From assembly GCF_022832975.1 (NCBI RefSeq), contig NZ_CP094846.1, positions 186,001 through 250,000 of the forward strand: a stretch of DNA of 64,000 nt, written 5' to 3'. Numbering within the stretch: position 1 is the first letter of the stretch; each line of letters starts with the position of its first letter. This document shows positions 26,887 through 36,546 of the stretch, in pieces. The DNA is from Ornithobacterium rhinotracheale (GTDB lineage: Bacteria > Bacteroidota > Bacteroidia > Flavobacteriales > Weeksellaceae). The position numbers and the translations under genes are program-made. The notes under the pieces were generated by a model. That model ran no database searches. It worked only from the letters and a program-made list of their open reading frames with translations, and was not told the DNA's origin.

Positions 26887-27897
26887 ATGAGCCACATAGA
26901 ATTTGCAAATCCTTGGTTTTTATTACTTTTAGCATTGGTTCCGCTGATGCTACTAGGACGCTTGTTGCATCGAAAAAAGCAAAATCAAGCATTGCAAATG
27001 CCAAGTCTATCGGCATTTCGTTCGGGCGATTCTTGGTACCGATGGGTGCAGCCCGCCTTGTATGCTTTGCGACTTTTAGCCATAAGTTTATTAATCATCG
27101 CTTTGGCTCGTCCGCGCAAGGTAGAAATCAGCACACATGTGCGTTCCGACGAAGGGGTAGACATTATGATGGTGGTAGATGTCTCGCTGAGTATGCTTGC
27201 GCGAGATTTAAAACCGACTCGTTTAGAAGCACTGAAATCCGTGGCAGAAGATTTTGTAAAAAAACGCCAAACCGATAGAATTGGGGTGGTGATTTATTCA
27301 GGAAGTGCGGTAAATACTGTGCCACTCACGACAGATAAATCGGTGCTGGTGCAAGCGGTGAAAGATTTAGACAATGATGATAATCTCATCCCCGGTACAG
27401 CCATAGGCGTGGGCTTGGCAACGGCGATTAATCATTTGGAGCATTCTCAGGCTAAAAGTAAAGTCGTACTGCTGATAACCGATGGGGGCGAAGATGTGAA
27501 TTTTTATGATTCCAATGCCGTGTACATCAGTCCGCAAGAGGCAACCAAAATTGCCAAAGAAAAAGGAATTAAAGTCTATACCATTGGGATTGGGACTACC
27601 GATTATGTTTTGCCGCCGATTGGTGCAGAAAATATTCCGCAGAGCAAATTAAAATTAGACGAGAATTTGCTTAAATACATTGCCAATAATGCCAATGGTT
27701 TATATTTTAGAGCCACCGACAACGAGCGATTGAAAGAAATTTACGAAGAAATCAATCAATTAGAGAAATCAAAAATCAACGAAACCAAATATTACGACTA
27801 CACCGAATATTATCGTGCATTTGTCGTGTGGGCATTTATTTTGCTGTGTATAGAAATCCTTTGTAGAACTTTAATTTTTAAACAATTGACAGAATGA
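26887..27897 (+). CDS. batA: BatA: membrane-anchored VWA protein
   Basis: The protein has 336 residues. The N-terminal BatA domain has a hydrophobic segment at about 9-25 (WFLLLLALVPLMLLG) and a second at about 56-74, then a cytosolic-facing or periplasmic VWA domain with an intact MIDAS DVSLS (98-102) and TPLTTD-type threonine in the next loop. A last membrane helix is near 313-330. BatA and BatB were first linked to aerotolerance in Bacteroides fragilis. Its last four bases overlap the batB start (ATGA). Confidence 0.93.
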   Translation: MSHIEFANPWFLLLLALVPLMLLGRLLHRKKQNQALQMPSLSAFRSGDSWYRWVQPALYALRLLAISLLIIALARPRKVEISTHVRSDEGVDIMMVVDVSLSMLARDLKPTRLEALKSVAEDFVKKRQTDRIGVVIYSGSAVNTVPLTTDKSVLVQAVKDLDNDDNLIPGTAIGVGLATAINHLEHSQAKSKVVLLITDGGEDVNFYDSNAVYISPQEATKIAKEKGIKVYTIGIGTTDYVLPPIGAENIPQSKLKLDENLLKYIANNANGLYFRATDNERLKEIYEEINQLEKSKINETKYYDYTEYYRAFVVWAFILLCIEILCRTLIFKQLTE

Positions 27898-28895
27898 GTT
27901 TTAGCACTCCCGCATATGGTATGCTTTTTATAGCCGTGGTACTTGCCGCTTACTTTTTGTGGCGTTTGTGGCAATGGCGTAAGCGTGCGTTGCGCTCCTT
28001 TGCCGATCCGCATTTGGTACCTCAATTGTTGAAAGGGCGAAGTTCTAGATTTTTGCAAATTAAAAATATTTTCTTGCTTTTAGCCCTGTTTTTTATGACG
28101 ATTGCCTTGATGGGTCCACAATGGGGCGAGGAAGAACAAAAACTTAAACGAGAAGGCATAGATTTGGTTTTTGCGCTGGATTTGTCCAATAGCATGAACG
28201 CTGAAGATATTGCACCTTCGAGAATAGATAAGGCTAAAAAATTTATCCATAGTTTTCTGAATCAATTAGGCGGTGATCGTGTGGGGTTGGTTGTTTTTGC
28301 AGGAGAGGCATATGCTATGTCTCCGCTCACTACCGATTATACCTCGCTTAATTCTTCGGTTTCGGCATTGGATACAGATTTACTTTGGAACCAAGGGACT
28401 AATTTCTCGGCTGCGATAGATAAATCCTTGCAAGTTTTGGGTAAAAATCCACAAACATCAAAAGCCATTATTTTGATTTCTGATGGTGAAGACCACGAAG
28501 AAGGCGTTTCAGATGCCATAGATAAAGCTAAAGAACAACACACCGAGATTTTCACTATGGGAATTGGTGGCGATAGTCCTGTGCCGATCCCGATGTATGA
28601 TTCTTATGGCGCGATGGAATACAAAACAGATGATAATGGGAAAACCGTTTTGTCAAGTTTTCATGGCGAGGAGTTGCGTAAAATTGCCGAAAAATCACAA
28701 GGAGCTTACATTAAAATTGAAAGTGTGAATCAAGCGATTAAGAAGCTAAATGCCGCTTTGAGCAATTTAGAGAAGAAATCATCGGCAGAGATTTCAAGCA
28801 GAAACAAAAAACAACAATTTCAATATTTTGTAGCATTATCGCTTTTATTTTTATTTATATATACTTTAACACCGACTAAATTGAGAAAAAACTAA
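27894..28895 (+). CDS. batB: BatB: membrane-anchored VWA protein
   Basis: The protein has 333 residues with the same layout as batA: membrane segments at about 8-24 and 57-75, a VWA domain with MIDAS DLSNS (96-100) and PLTTDYTS, and a C-terminal helix at about 312-327. It is probably a paralogous partner of BatA that forms a hetero-complex in the inner membrane. The 4-base overlap with batA suggests translational coupling. Confidence 0.93.
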   Translation: MSFSTPAYGMLFIAVVLAAYFLWRLWQWRKRALRSFADPHLVPQLLKGRSSRFLQIKNIFLLLALFFMTIALMGPQWGEEEQKLKREGIDLVFALDLSNSMNAEDIAPSRIDKAKKFIHSFLNQLGGDRVGLVVFAGEAYAMSPLTTDYTSLNSSVSALDTDLLWNQGTNFSAAIDKSLQVLGKNPQTSKAIILISDGEDHEEGVSDAIDKAKEQHTEIFTMGIGGDSPVPIPMYDSYGAMEYKTDDNGKTVLSSFHGEELRKIAEKSQGAYIKIESVNQAIKKLNAALSNLEKKSSAEISSRNKKQQFQYFVALSLLFLFIYTLTPTKLRKN

Positions 28896-28911
28896 ATTTG
28901 TAATAATAAGA

Positions 28912-29574
28912 ATGAAGATATTTACTCCTTTAGTGCTGAAAAAAATACTTTTTTTAAGCCTTGTAATCTGCCTGCATTTTACTTTTGCACAAACTTTACA
29001 AGAGAGGGAAGCTATCGCTAAAGGTAACAGATTTTACGAAGATAAAAATTACGAATCGGCGATTGTAGAATATTCTAAAGTACTCATTACGGGTGCAAAT
29101 AATGTAAAAGCTAATTTCAATTTAGGAAATGCCTATTACCAGACCAAGCAATATCAAAAGGCTGTAACACATTTTCAAAAAGCTGCCGATTATAGTTTAA
29201 ATACCAAAGACAAAGTCGATGCCTATCACAATTTAGGCAATAGCTACATGCAGCAAAAAAATTATGACCAAGCGATAAAATCGTATAAAAAAGCACTCCG
29301 TATTGATCCTAAAGCAGATGCCACACGCTACAATTTAGCTTTAGCCATAAAACTGAAAAGTAAGAATAATAATACCAATCCAAAAGACTTGCTCAAGCCT
29401 TCGGAATTTGCTAAAAAAATTAAAGCTCAAGCCGATGCTTTAGCCGAAAAAGGCCTATTTAATCAAGCTTTGCAGTTGATGCAGGGAGCCATGGCAAAAG
29501 ATTCAACCGTTAAACATTTCGAAAATTACATCAACAAATTGCAAGAAATCACTATATTAGACAGCTTAAAGTAA
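28912..29574 (+). CDS. batC: BatC-like periplasmic TPR protein
   Basis: The protein has 220 residues: a signal peptide (to about residue 27, FTFAQ), then at least three TPR units (ANNVKANFNLGNAYYQTKQYQ, then DAYHNLGNSYMQQKNYDQ, then IDPKADATRYNLALAIK). TPRs are protein-interaction repeats. In Bat operons such a gene follows batB. It is separated by 16 bases from batB and 7 from the next gene. Confidence 0.88.
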   Translation: MKIFTPLVLKKILFLSLVICLHFTFAQTLQEREAIAKGNRFYEDKNYESAIVEYSKVLITGANNVKANFNLGNAYYQTKQYQKAVTHFQKAADYSLNTKDKVDAYHNLGNSYMQQKNYDQAIKSYKKALRIDPKADATRYNLALAIKLKSKNNNTNPKDLLKPSEFAKKIKAQADALAEKGLFNQALQLMQGAMAKDSTVKHFENYINKLQEITILDSLK

Positions 29575-29581
29575 TGCAGCT

Positions 29582-30091
29582 ATGAAAAGAATACTCAGTT
29601 TGCTCGTTTTTTTATCATTTGTTTGGGGCTATGCCCAGACAAGCGAGGAGTATTTTGTATCATCGGCAAACCTTTTTTTGCAGAACAAAAATAGTGAGGC
29701 ACTGAGTCGCGTTACCGAAGGGCTAGAGAAGTTTCCAGATAGCAAGAAACTGCAAGCTTTAAAACAAAAATTAGAGCAACAACAAAAAGACGACAAAGAA
29801 CAGCAGGAAAATCCTGATAAAGACCAACAGCAGAAAAAAGATAATCCAGAAAAAGATAAAGGCGACCAAAAAGGTGAAAACAATGGCGAGCAAGGCAAAG
29901 GTCAAAACGACCAAATGCCGCAAGCTCCAGAACAGGAAGAAAAGCCCAATGGTAGCCCGCAGGATTTTTTGGAAAAAGAAAGACAAGCTAATCGCTTAAA
30001 AGCACTACAAGAACAAGAAAAATTGACTAAAAGAAGAATGATGATGGGCGAGAGTAGAGCCAAAGCGGGTAGAAAGGCTAAAGACTGGTAA
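29582..30091 (+). CDS. Second BatC-like protein with charged low-complexity tail
   Basis: The protein has 169 residues. A signal peptide ends near YAQ (19), a single TPR-like hairpin follows (YFVSSANLFLQNKNSEALSR, then GLEKFPDSKKLQALK). From about residue 62 to 128 the chain is almost only Gln, Lys, Asp, Glu, Asn, Gly and Pro, likely disordered. A basic C-terminus follows (KRRMMMGES). It resembles the C-terminal half of some BatC proteins, so the BatC function may be split over two genes here. Confidence 0.75.
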   Translation: MKRILSLLVFLSFVWGYAQTSEEYFVSSANLFLQNKNSEALSRVTEGLEKFPDSKKLQALKQKLEQQQKDDKEQQENPDKDQQQKKDNPEKDKGDQKGENNGEQGKGQNDQMPQAPEQEEKPNGSPQDFLEKERQANRLKALQEQEKLTKRRMMMGESRAKAGRKAKDW

Positions 30092-30098
30092 AATTATT

Positions 30099-31847
30099 AT
30101 GAAAATAGAAAAATATCTCTTCGCACTGTTTAGTTTACTGAGCTGTTTCGGCTACGGTCAGTATTCCTTTACGGCGGTTCCGAATAAGGATCGTGTGCAA
30201 GTGGGAGAGGATTTTGAACTCAACTTTGTAATCACTTTAAGCGATAATGCAGATATTGGTAATATAAAGTATCCATCGTTCAATGGTTTAAAAATGATTG
30301 GTCGCCGACAAGGGCAACAAATCAATATCATTAATGGAGAAAAAACCATTCAAAATATTGAAACAATAATTCTTCGTGCCGAAAAAAAGGGCAAAATTAA
30401 AATTAGTAGTGCATCGGTAAAGATAAATCATCGTCATTTTGAAACCTCTCCAGTATATATTACTGTAGTAGATGCTCCACGCGTGGTGCAACGAAGCAAT
30501 TACAGCAATCAATTGGTGTTTTTAGATTTGGATTTATCCCAAAATTCGGCTTTCCCCAATGAGCCTATTTACGCCACGCTTAAGCTATATGCCAAGTCTT
30601 TTGAGGCTTTGCGTAGGCGATCAGATGTAGGCGCTCCTATTCTGGATAACTTTGAGGTAAAGCAAATCAATTTGCCAAACAATGATTATCGCGACATTAA
30701 ACAAGAAGTGTACAATAATCAGACTTATGTGTCGGAGGTCGTAGGAAAATACATTTTACTCCCCCAAAAAACAGGAAATTTAGATATTCGTCCTTTCTTG
30801 ATTCATGTGGCAATTCCGATTGATTTCTTTGACGAGAAAATTGTGGAATTATATTCTCCAGTAAAAAGCGTAGATGTGAAAAACTTCCCAGCACACGCAC
30901 CTAAAACTTTTAATGGAGCCGTGGGGAGTTTTGCCCTTAAAACATATGTGCAAAAAAAGAATTTAAGACAAAATAAAGCCTTTGAAATCGAGGTAGAACT
31001 TGAGGGCGAAGGAAGTTTTTCGACTATAAGCCTTCCAAAACTTAAACTAAACAAAGAATTGGAGGTATATCCACCACGCCGTAGAGAGGCATTCAAGCCG
31101 CTTAACGGCACCGAAAAAGGCAAAATAGTAGATAGCTATGTCGTGGTGCCACAATACGGAGGAACTTATGATATTCCGTCGGTGGAGTTTACTTATTTTG
31201 ATTTAGATAAAAAGAAATATGTTACCTTGCATTCCAACGCAGAGCAGGTGCAGGTAGAGGGAGAGCCAAATGAAAATCCTATAATTGATGATTCGCTCTC
31301 GATGACAATCCCTATGGATAGCACGGCGACAATTGATACTCCTAGGGAGGAGGCTCGTAGCAATACGCCAAAATTAAATAAATCTACCAAAGTAATACCT
31401 GCAGTGGCAACAAACGATGCAGAAAGTGAAGATACAGCAAATTGGTGGCCGTGGGTATTGGGCTTAGGTTCTATAATCTTAATAATACCATTATTCTTTT
31501 TATTCCTCAGAAAGAAAAAGACTAAAGAGGAAGTGGCCACGCCAATCATTACGCTAAAAGACATCAAAAACGATTGGAATAACGCCACAGCAAATCAATC
31601 AGGTGCAGACTTTTACCGCGAGACCGAACGCATTTTGCAAGAAATTGTGCAGCTCTATACTCAAGAACCAAGCACTAAATCTGAGGAGGAAGCAGTAGCC
31701 ATTTTAAAAACGCATAAAAACGATAATTTTGCGGCAGCGTGGCAAGCCCTGTATCAAAAAGTGCAGATGGCGCAATATGCGGGTATCAACGAGGAACATC
31801 AGCGCGAAATTGCGGTGGCGTGCAGTGATTTAATCAAAAATATATAA
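30099..31847 (+). CDS. batD: BatD: large Bat membrane protein
   Basis: The protein has 582 residues. It has a signal peptide (1 to about 20), then repeated beta-sandwich domains. The N-terminus AVPNKDRVQVGEDFELNFVI and the proline-rich DLSQNSAFPNEPIYATLKLY are typical of BatD. One membrane helix lies at about 449-470 (WWPWVLGLGSIILIIPLFFLF) and a cytosolic helical tail follows. Its role is probably as periplasmic scaffold of the Bat complex. It is 7 bases after the previous gene. Confidence 0.92.
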   Translation: MKIEKYLFALFSLLSCFGYGQYSFTAVPNKDRVQVGEDFELNFVITLSDNADIGNIKYPSFNGLKMIGRRQGQQINIINGEKTIQNIETIILRAEKKGKIKISSASVKINHRHFETSPVYITVVDAPRVVQRSNYSNQLVFLDLDLSQNSAFPNEPIYATLKLYAKSFEALRRRSDVGAPILDNFEVKQINLPNNDYRDIKQEVYNNQTYVSEVVGKYILLPQKTGNLDIRPFLIHVAIPIDFFDEKIVELYSPVKSVDVKNFPAHAPKTFNGAVGSFALKTYVQKKNLRQNKAFEIEVELEGEGSFSTISLPKLKLNKELEVYPPRRREAFKPLNGTEKGKIVDSYVVVPQYGGTYDIPSVEFTYFDLDKKKYVTLHSNAEQVQVEGEPNENPIIDDSLSMTIPMDSTATIDTPREEARSNTPKLNKSTKVIPAVATNDAESEDTANWWPWVLGLGSIILIIPLFFLFLRKKKTKEEVATPIITLKDIKNDWNNATANQSGADFYRETERILQEIVQLYTQEPSTKSEEEAVAILKTHKNDNFAAAWQALYQKVQMAQYAGINEEHQREIAVACSDLIKNI

Positions 31848-31861
31848 AAATCGGATTTTCT

Positions 31862-32071
31862 ATGAAAAAGAAATATTTAGCCCTTATTTTTTTAATTTTC
31901 TTCTTGGGTGCATTTGTCTTCAATGCGGTGTTATACGACACGCAGTTTGGATTTTTATCATCAGAAAACCTCTCGGCCGTCATAGGCGGTTGCGCGAGCA
32001 TCTGCGGCTTTATTTTGAGTTTAGCGATGTTGAGGTTTTATCAGATTAAAGACAAATTAGACAATAAATGA
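31862..32071 (+). CDS. Small two-helix membrane protein closing the Bat operon
   Basis: The protein has 69 residues with two hydrophobic stretches (about 5-23 and 39-57) and a charged C-terminus (KDKLDNK). I do not recognise the family. It is too short for BatE and has no TPR. The 14-base gap after batD and the terminator just behind it make it the last gene of the operon. Confidence 0.65.
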   Translation: MKKKYLALIFLIFFLGAFVFNAVLYDTQFGFLSSENLSAVIGGCASICGFILSLAMLRFYQIKDKLDNK

Positions 32072-32077
32072 AAAATG

Positions 32078-32107
32078 AAAAGAGCCTTTTTTGGAGGCTC
32101 TTTTTTT
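32078..32107 (+). terminator. Terminator of the Bat operon
   Basis: Arms AAAAGAGCC and GGCTCTTTT with a 9-nt loop are followed by Ts, 6 bases after the last gene. Confidence 0.9.
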
Positions 32108-32161
32108 GTGTTTTAAAATAGACTTAAAAATCGTTTAAAATCGTTTTTTTCGAAACGAGTT

Positions 32162-32443
32162 TTAGCGTAAATCTTTTACAATTTTCTTGAGAATATCGAT
32201 TTTTTCCCAATGGATTTCGGCCAAGAGATTCCAGATGCCATCTTCGCTCAATACGGCAGAATACACATCTTTATTGTCGGGATTTTGCACATCTTTTAAA
32301 TATTGATTTCCGTAATATTCATCGAGCAATTCCAAGTTTTTTGCAATGCGGTCCATGGCTTGATTAAAGTCTTGCAACACTTTTAAATCCTCTTCGCAGG
32401 CTTCCATGCGTTTTTCGGCTTCTTTAAGCGATATTTCTTTCAT
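32162..32443 (-). CDS. DUF4298 family protein
   Basis: The protein has 93 residues, mostly helical and acidic. Family marks are the coiled N-terminal half (EEDLKVLQDFNQAMDRI), LELLDEYYGNQYLKDV and LSEDGIWNLLAEI. The function is unknown. It lies 83 bases after purM on the same strand and may share its transcript. Confidence 0.75.
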   Translation of the reverse strand: MKEISLKEAEKRMEACEEDLKVLQDFNQAMDRIAKNLELLDEYYGNQYLKDVQNPDNKDVYSAVLSEDGIWNLLAEIHWEKIDILKKIVKDLR

Positions 32444-32526
32444 GGCTTACTATTTTTTAATTAAAGTTTAAAGATAAAAAAATACGCCCAAAATGAGCGT
32501 ATTTATTATTAAATTATTTTTTTGGA

Positions 32527-33528
32527 TTAAAGCAAAACGATAGGTTGGTTACTTTTTACCACTTTACCAATTTCGTAAGCCTCTTCGCCTAGTGCTTTTA
32601 GGCTTTTAATGATGGGTTCGGCTTGCTCTGGCGCAACGGCAAGTACCATTCCCACCCCCATGTTGAAGGTTCCAAACATTTCATCTTCTGCGATGTTGGC
32701 TCTCTTTTGTAATTCTTGCATCACGGCAGGCACTTTAATGCTTGATTTTTGAATTTCTACGCCCAAACCTTTAGGCAAAATTCTCGGTACATTTTCAATT
32801 AATCCACCACCTGTGATGTGTGCAATCCCGTTGATTGTGTGTTTTTCAAGCAAAGAATTAATGGTAGCGCCGTATAATTTGGTTGGGACTAAAAGCGTTT
32901 CGTACAAAGGTTTTCCGTTCCATTCTTCGTTGAAATCGGTAAAAACTTTTCTTACCAAAGAAAAACCATTGCTATGGAATCCGCTTGATGGCAATGCGAT
33001 TAAAACATCATTTGCCTTGATTTTAGACCCGTCGATGATTTCGTCTTTCTCTACCACGCCCACGCAGAATCCTGCTACATCATAATCCCCGATTTCGTAC
33101 ATGCCTGGCATTTCGGCAGTTTCTCCACCGATGAGCGAGCAATTGGTTTCTTTACAAGCTTTTACGATGCCTCCCACGATTTCGGCAGCCACATCGCTGT
33201 CTAGTTTTCCGCAAGCGAGATAATCCAAGAAGAACAAAGGTTTTGCTCCGTGGCACAAAATATCGTTGGCACACATGGCAAAGCAATCAATCCCTACGGT
33301 GTCGTATTTCTTAACATCCAAAGCGATGCGAAGTTTAGTCCCTACGCCGTCGGTACCACTTACCAAAATAGGATTTTTGTAGTTTCCAAGTTCGTAGAAT
33401 GCACCAAAAGAGCCAATCCCATTCAATACATTGGGAGTGTGTGTTTGGGCTACTGCATCTTTGATTTTGTGTACCGTTTGGTATCCTTCTTCTTTGTTTA
33501 CGCCAGCGTCTTTGTAAGATGTGCTCAT
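32527..33528 (-). CDS. purM: Phosphoribosylformylglycinamidine cyclo-ligase (PurM)
   Basis: The protein has 333 residues. Signature parts are VSGTDGVGTKLRIALD, GIDCFAMCANDILCHGAKPLFFLDY, GGETAEMPGMY and the C-terminal HITGGGLIENVPRILP and MFGTFNMGVGM. It closes the imidazole ring to form AIR using ATP, the fifth step of purine synthesis. It is the third gene of purF-purC-purM (18 bases after purC). Confidence 0.97.
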   Translation of the reverse strand: MSTSYKDAGVNKEEGYQTVHKIKDAVAQTHTPNVLNGIGSFGAFYELGNYKNPILVSGTDGVGTKLRIALDVKKYDTVGIDCFAMCANDILCHGAKPLFFLDYLACGKLDSDVAAEIVGGIVKACKETNCSLIGGETAEMPGMYEIGDYDVAGFCVGVVEKDEIIDGSKIKANDVLIALPSSGFHSNGFSLVRKVFTDFNEEWNGKPLYETLLVPTKLYGATINSLLEKHTINGIAHITGGGLIENVPRILPKGLGVEIQKSSIKVPAVMQELQKRANIAEDEMFGTFNMGVGMVLAVAPEQAEPIIKSLKALGEEAYEIGKVVKSNQPIVLL

Positions 33529-33546
33529 GTTTTTTGTTTTAATAAA

Positions 33547-34263
33547 TTATGCAAGGGCTTTTTTAAGTCTGTCATACACTTCAAGATAAGCTTCTGTTAC
33601 TTCGCCAAGGTCTCTACGGAAGCGGTCTTTGTCTAATTTCTTAAGCGTATCTTTGTCCCAAAGGCGGCAAGTATCTGGGCTGATTTCGTCTGCCAATACG
33701 ATTTTGCCTTCAGAGGTTTTGCCAAATTCAATTTTGAAATCGGCTAAAATCAAATTTGCTTTTAGGAATAATTCTTTTAATAATTCGTTGATTTTATCGG
33801 TTAAAGCATAGACTTCGTCCAAATCTTCGCGTGTAGCTGCACCTAATAAAATTGCGTGATAATCGTTGATAAGCGGGTCGCCTAATTCATCTTTTTTATA
33901 GCATAAATCAAAAACGGTAATTGGGCATTTTCCACCTTCTTCCAAGCCAAGGCGTTGTGCCATGCTTCCTGCCACATAGTTTCTTACTACGACTTCGATA
34001 GGCAAAATTTTCACTTTAGTTACCAATTGCTCTCTGTCGTTTAAAGTCTCGATGTAATGCGTAGGAATTCCTTTTTCGGCTAAATATTTATAAATAAGCG
34101 TTGTGATTTTATTATTCATTTCGCCTTTAGATTCCACGGTTCCTTTTTTCTGAGCGTTGAAAGCCGTAGCGTCGTCTTTATAGTGAACAATGACTTGATC
34201 TGGATTTTCGGTAGCGTAAATTTGTTTCGCTTTACCTTCGTATAAGAAATCTTTTTTTTCCAT
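33547..34263 (-). CDS. purC: SAICAR synthetase (PurC)
   Basis: The protein has 238 residues, the bacterial short form. Markers are [13 protein letters not shown] at the N-terminus, [36 protein letters not shown] and [15 protein letters not shown]. It joins aspartate to CAIR with ATP. It lies 45 bases after purF. Confidence 0.97.
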   Translation of the reverse strand: MEKKDFLYEGKAKQIYATENPDQVIVHYKDDATAFNAQKKGTVESKGEMNNKITTLIYKYLAEKGIPTHYIETLNDREQLVTKVKILPIEVVVRNYVAGSMAQRLGLEEGGKCPITVFDLCYKKDELGDPLINDYHAILLGAATREDLDEVYALTDKINELLKELFLKANLILADFKIEFGKTSEGKIVLADEISPDTCRLWDKDTLKKLDKDRFRRDLGEVTEAYLEVYDRLKKALA

Positions 34264-34308
34264 TTTTTTGATTGATTTTTATTGCGTTGGATTTTTTAGT
34301 TTTAAATT

Positions 34309-36207
34309 TTAATAAGCTCTTTCTTTATTTCCTTCATAATAATTGATGAAAGCCTTGTTTGCCACACGGTTTCCGCCCGCAGTAGGGTAGTTGCCAGTGA
34401 AATACCAGTCTCCCAAGTTTTTAGGGCAAGCTTTGTGCAGATTTTCCACCGATTGATAAATGATTTTCACCTCGGCATTGATGTCGTCAGTCGTAAGTAG
34501 TTCTGCAATTTTGTTTGAAATTTCCTCGTCGGTAAACGGCGCGTAGAATTCTTTTACATAATTGGTGACTTCCTTGTCTGGCTTGCCGACTTCGGATTTG
34601 CATTTTTGGTATATTTCTTCAATTAGATGCTCGGTGCCACGCTCTCTGTGTAGGGCTTCTGCCGCCACAAAAGCGATTAAGTTTTCAAGGCGAGCCATAT
34701 CGATTCCGTAGCAATCTGGATAACGGATTTGTGGTGCCGATGAAACCACCACGATACGCTTAGGGTGCACTCTGTCTAAAATGCGAATAATGCTGTTTTT
34801 AAGCGTGGTTCCGCGCACGATACTATCATCTATGATGACTAAATTATCCGTAGGTTTCACCACCCCATAAGTAACATCGTAGACATGCGCCACCATATCG
34901 TCGCGAGCGTTGTCCTGCGTGATGAATGTACGCAGTTTGGCGTCTTTAATGGCAATTTTTTCTGAGCGTAATTTAGTAGAAAGAATTTCCTTGATTCGTT
35001 TGTCAGTAATGTCTTCTTTCTCCTGCATAATCATTTGGGTTTTCTCGTGATTAAGCTCGTCGTTGGCAGCTTCTACGAGTCCAAAATAAGAGGCTTCTGC
35101 CGTGTTTGGAATATAAGAAAATACCGTGTTGTGAATATCTCCGTCTATGGCTTCCATCACTTGATTGATAAGTAGACGGCCCAGTTCTTTTCGCTCTTCG
35201 TAAATTTCAGCATCGCTACCACGAGAGAAGTAAATACGCTCAAACGAACAAGATTTTCTTTCTAGTGGCTCAAGAATTTGTCTGAATTTTACTTCGCCAT
35301 AATGTTTGATGATAATCGCTTCCCCAGGGTTTAATTCTTTGATATGATTAAAACTTACATTAAACACTGTTTGAATCACAGGGCGTTCAGAAGCTACAAT
35401 AGCGATTTCGTCGTCTACATAATAATACGCAGGGCGAATTCCCGCAGGGTCTCGCAATACAAAAGCATCACCATGCCCAAAAAGACCTGCCATGGCATAG
35501 CCGCCGTCCCAGTTTTTGGCTGAACGCGCCAAGATTTTTGAAACCTTGATTCGGTTTTCTATCTCGGCAGAGGCTTCGCGTTTTGAGTAGCCTTCTTTTT
35601 TAAGTTCGTAATATAATTCGTTGACTTGCTCATCGAGGAAGTGCCCGATTTTCTCCATCACCGTAACGGTATCGGCTTTGGCTTTTGGATGCTGCCCAAG
35701 ATCGATGAGGTTTTGGAATTGCTCGTCGACATTGGTAAGGTTAAAGTTTCCTGCTACGAGAAGATTTCTCGCTTTCCAGTTGTTTTGTCTCAAGAATGGG
35801 TGAACCGATTCTATGCTGTTTTCGCCATAAGTTCCGTAGCGCACATGGCCTAAAAATACTTCGCCGATGTATGGAGCTACTTTTTTGAGCAATTCCATAT
35901 CGTGCACGGCTTCTGGATTTTCCTTGATACGGCGAGCGATACTTTCATTTACTTGCGTAAAGACATCTTTGATAGGGCTGTCGCTATTAGATCTGGCACG
36001 GCTGATGTAGCGTTCGCCAGGTTGCATACCTAATTTAATACTTGCTAGTCCTGCACCGTCTTGTCCACGGTTGTGTTGTTTTTCTAGCATTAGGTACATT
36101 TTATCTACGCCGTAGAAGGCGTTTCCGTATTTTTCTTTGTAATAGGAAAGGGGTTTTAGAAGGCGTAAAAGTGCGATACCACACTCGTGCTTGATTGCAT
36201 CACTCAT
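34309..36207 (-). CDS. purF: Amidophosphoribosyltransferase (PurF)
   Basis: The protein has 632 residues, longer than the usual 470-510 but normal for the Bacteroidetes form. The Ntn-type nucleophile Cys is residue 9 (after MSDAIKHE), so an eight-residue leader must be removed for glutaminase activity. The glutaminase domain has EKQHNRGQDGAG and HVRYGTYG; the phosphoribosyltransferase domain has the PRPP loop in LVIIDDSIVRGTTLKNS. A C-terminal extension of over 100 residues ends in a basic-acidic tail. It starts purine synthesis from PRPP and glutamine and leads the purFCM row. Confidence 0.94.
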   Translation of the reverse strand: MSDAIKHECGIALLRLLKPLSYYKEKYGNAFYGVDKMYLMLEKQHNRGQDGAGLASIKLGMQPGERYISRARSNSDSPIKDVFTQVNESIARRIKENPEAVHDMELLKKVAPYIGEVFLGHVRYGTYGENSIESVHPFLRQNNWKARNLLVAGNFNLTNVDEQFQNLIDLGQHPKAKADTVTVMEKIGHFLDEQVNELYYELKKEGYSKREASAEIENRIKVSKILARSAKNWDGGYAMAGLFGHGDAFVLRDPAGIRPAYYYVDDEIAIVASERPVIQTVFNVSFNHIKELNPGEAIIIKHYGEVKFRQILEPLERKSCSFERIYFSRGSDAEIYEERKELGRLLINQVMEAIDGDIHNTVFSYIPNTAEASYFGLVEAANDELNHEKTQMIMQEKEDITDKRIKEILSTKLRSEKIAIKDAKLRTFITQDNARDDMVAHVYDVTYGVVKPTDNLVIIDDSIVRGTTLKNSIIRILDRVHPKRIVVVSSAPQIRYPDCYGIDMARLENLIAFVAAEALHRERGTEHLIEEIYQKCKSEVGKPDKEVTNYVKEFYAPFTDEEISNKIAELLTTDDINAEVKIIYQSVENLHKACPKNLGDWYFTGNYPTAGGNRVANKAFINYYEGNKERAY

Positions 36208-36546
36208 TATTTCTGCTTATGGTTTAGGGTTGAAAATTACCTTATAAACATTAAGACACAAAATTCGTAAAAAAAAATGATTTAAGCCGAAATTATGTTT
36301 TTAATTTTCGTGGAAGTTATCAAAAAACTTTTGAACAAGAATTTTGAATAGAAGATTTTAAATCTTGGGATTAAACTAAAATTTTAATCCTAAAAAAATA
36401 TCAAAAAACGCATTTTAGCTATATTTTATGAGATTTGGCATATAAGTACAATTTTGTGATATTAATTATACCTAAAAATTAGATATGAGTAAAAAAAACA
36501 CTAACTTTGCTAATCAATCTTATAACTAGAAAAAATACAATATTTT
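36208..36546. other. Divergent promoter region purF / kdgK
   Basis: These 339 bases are strongly AT-rich and sit between divergent purF and kdgK. The only element I can point to is the kdgK -7 sequence at 36502-36509. I see no riboswitch-like fold, and no purine aptamer could be recognised by eye. Confidence 0.5.
36502..36509 (+). promoter_or_regulatory. -7 element of kdgK
   Basis: TAACTTTG matches TAnnTTTG, 37 bases before the start codon. No TTG is visible at the normal -33 spacing. Confidence 0.45.

Noticed and set aside
36208-36546. Purine riboswitch upstream of purF
   Set aside because: No three-stem junction pattern or conserved loops could be found, and such riboswitches are not common in Bacteroidetes.
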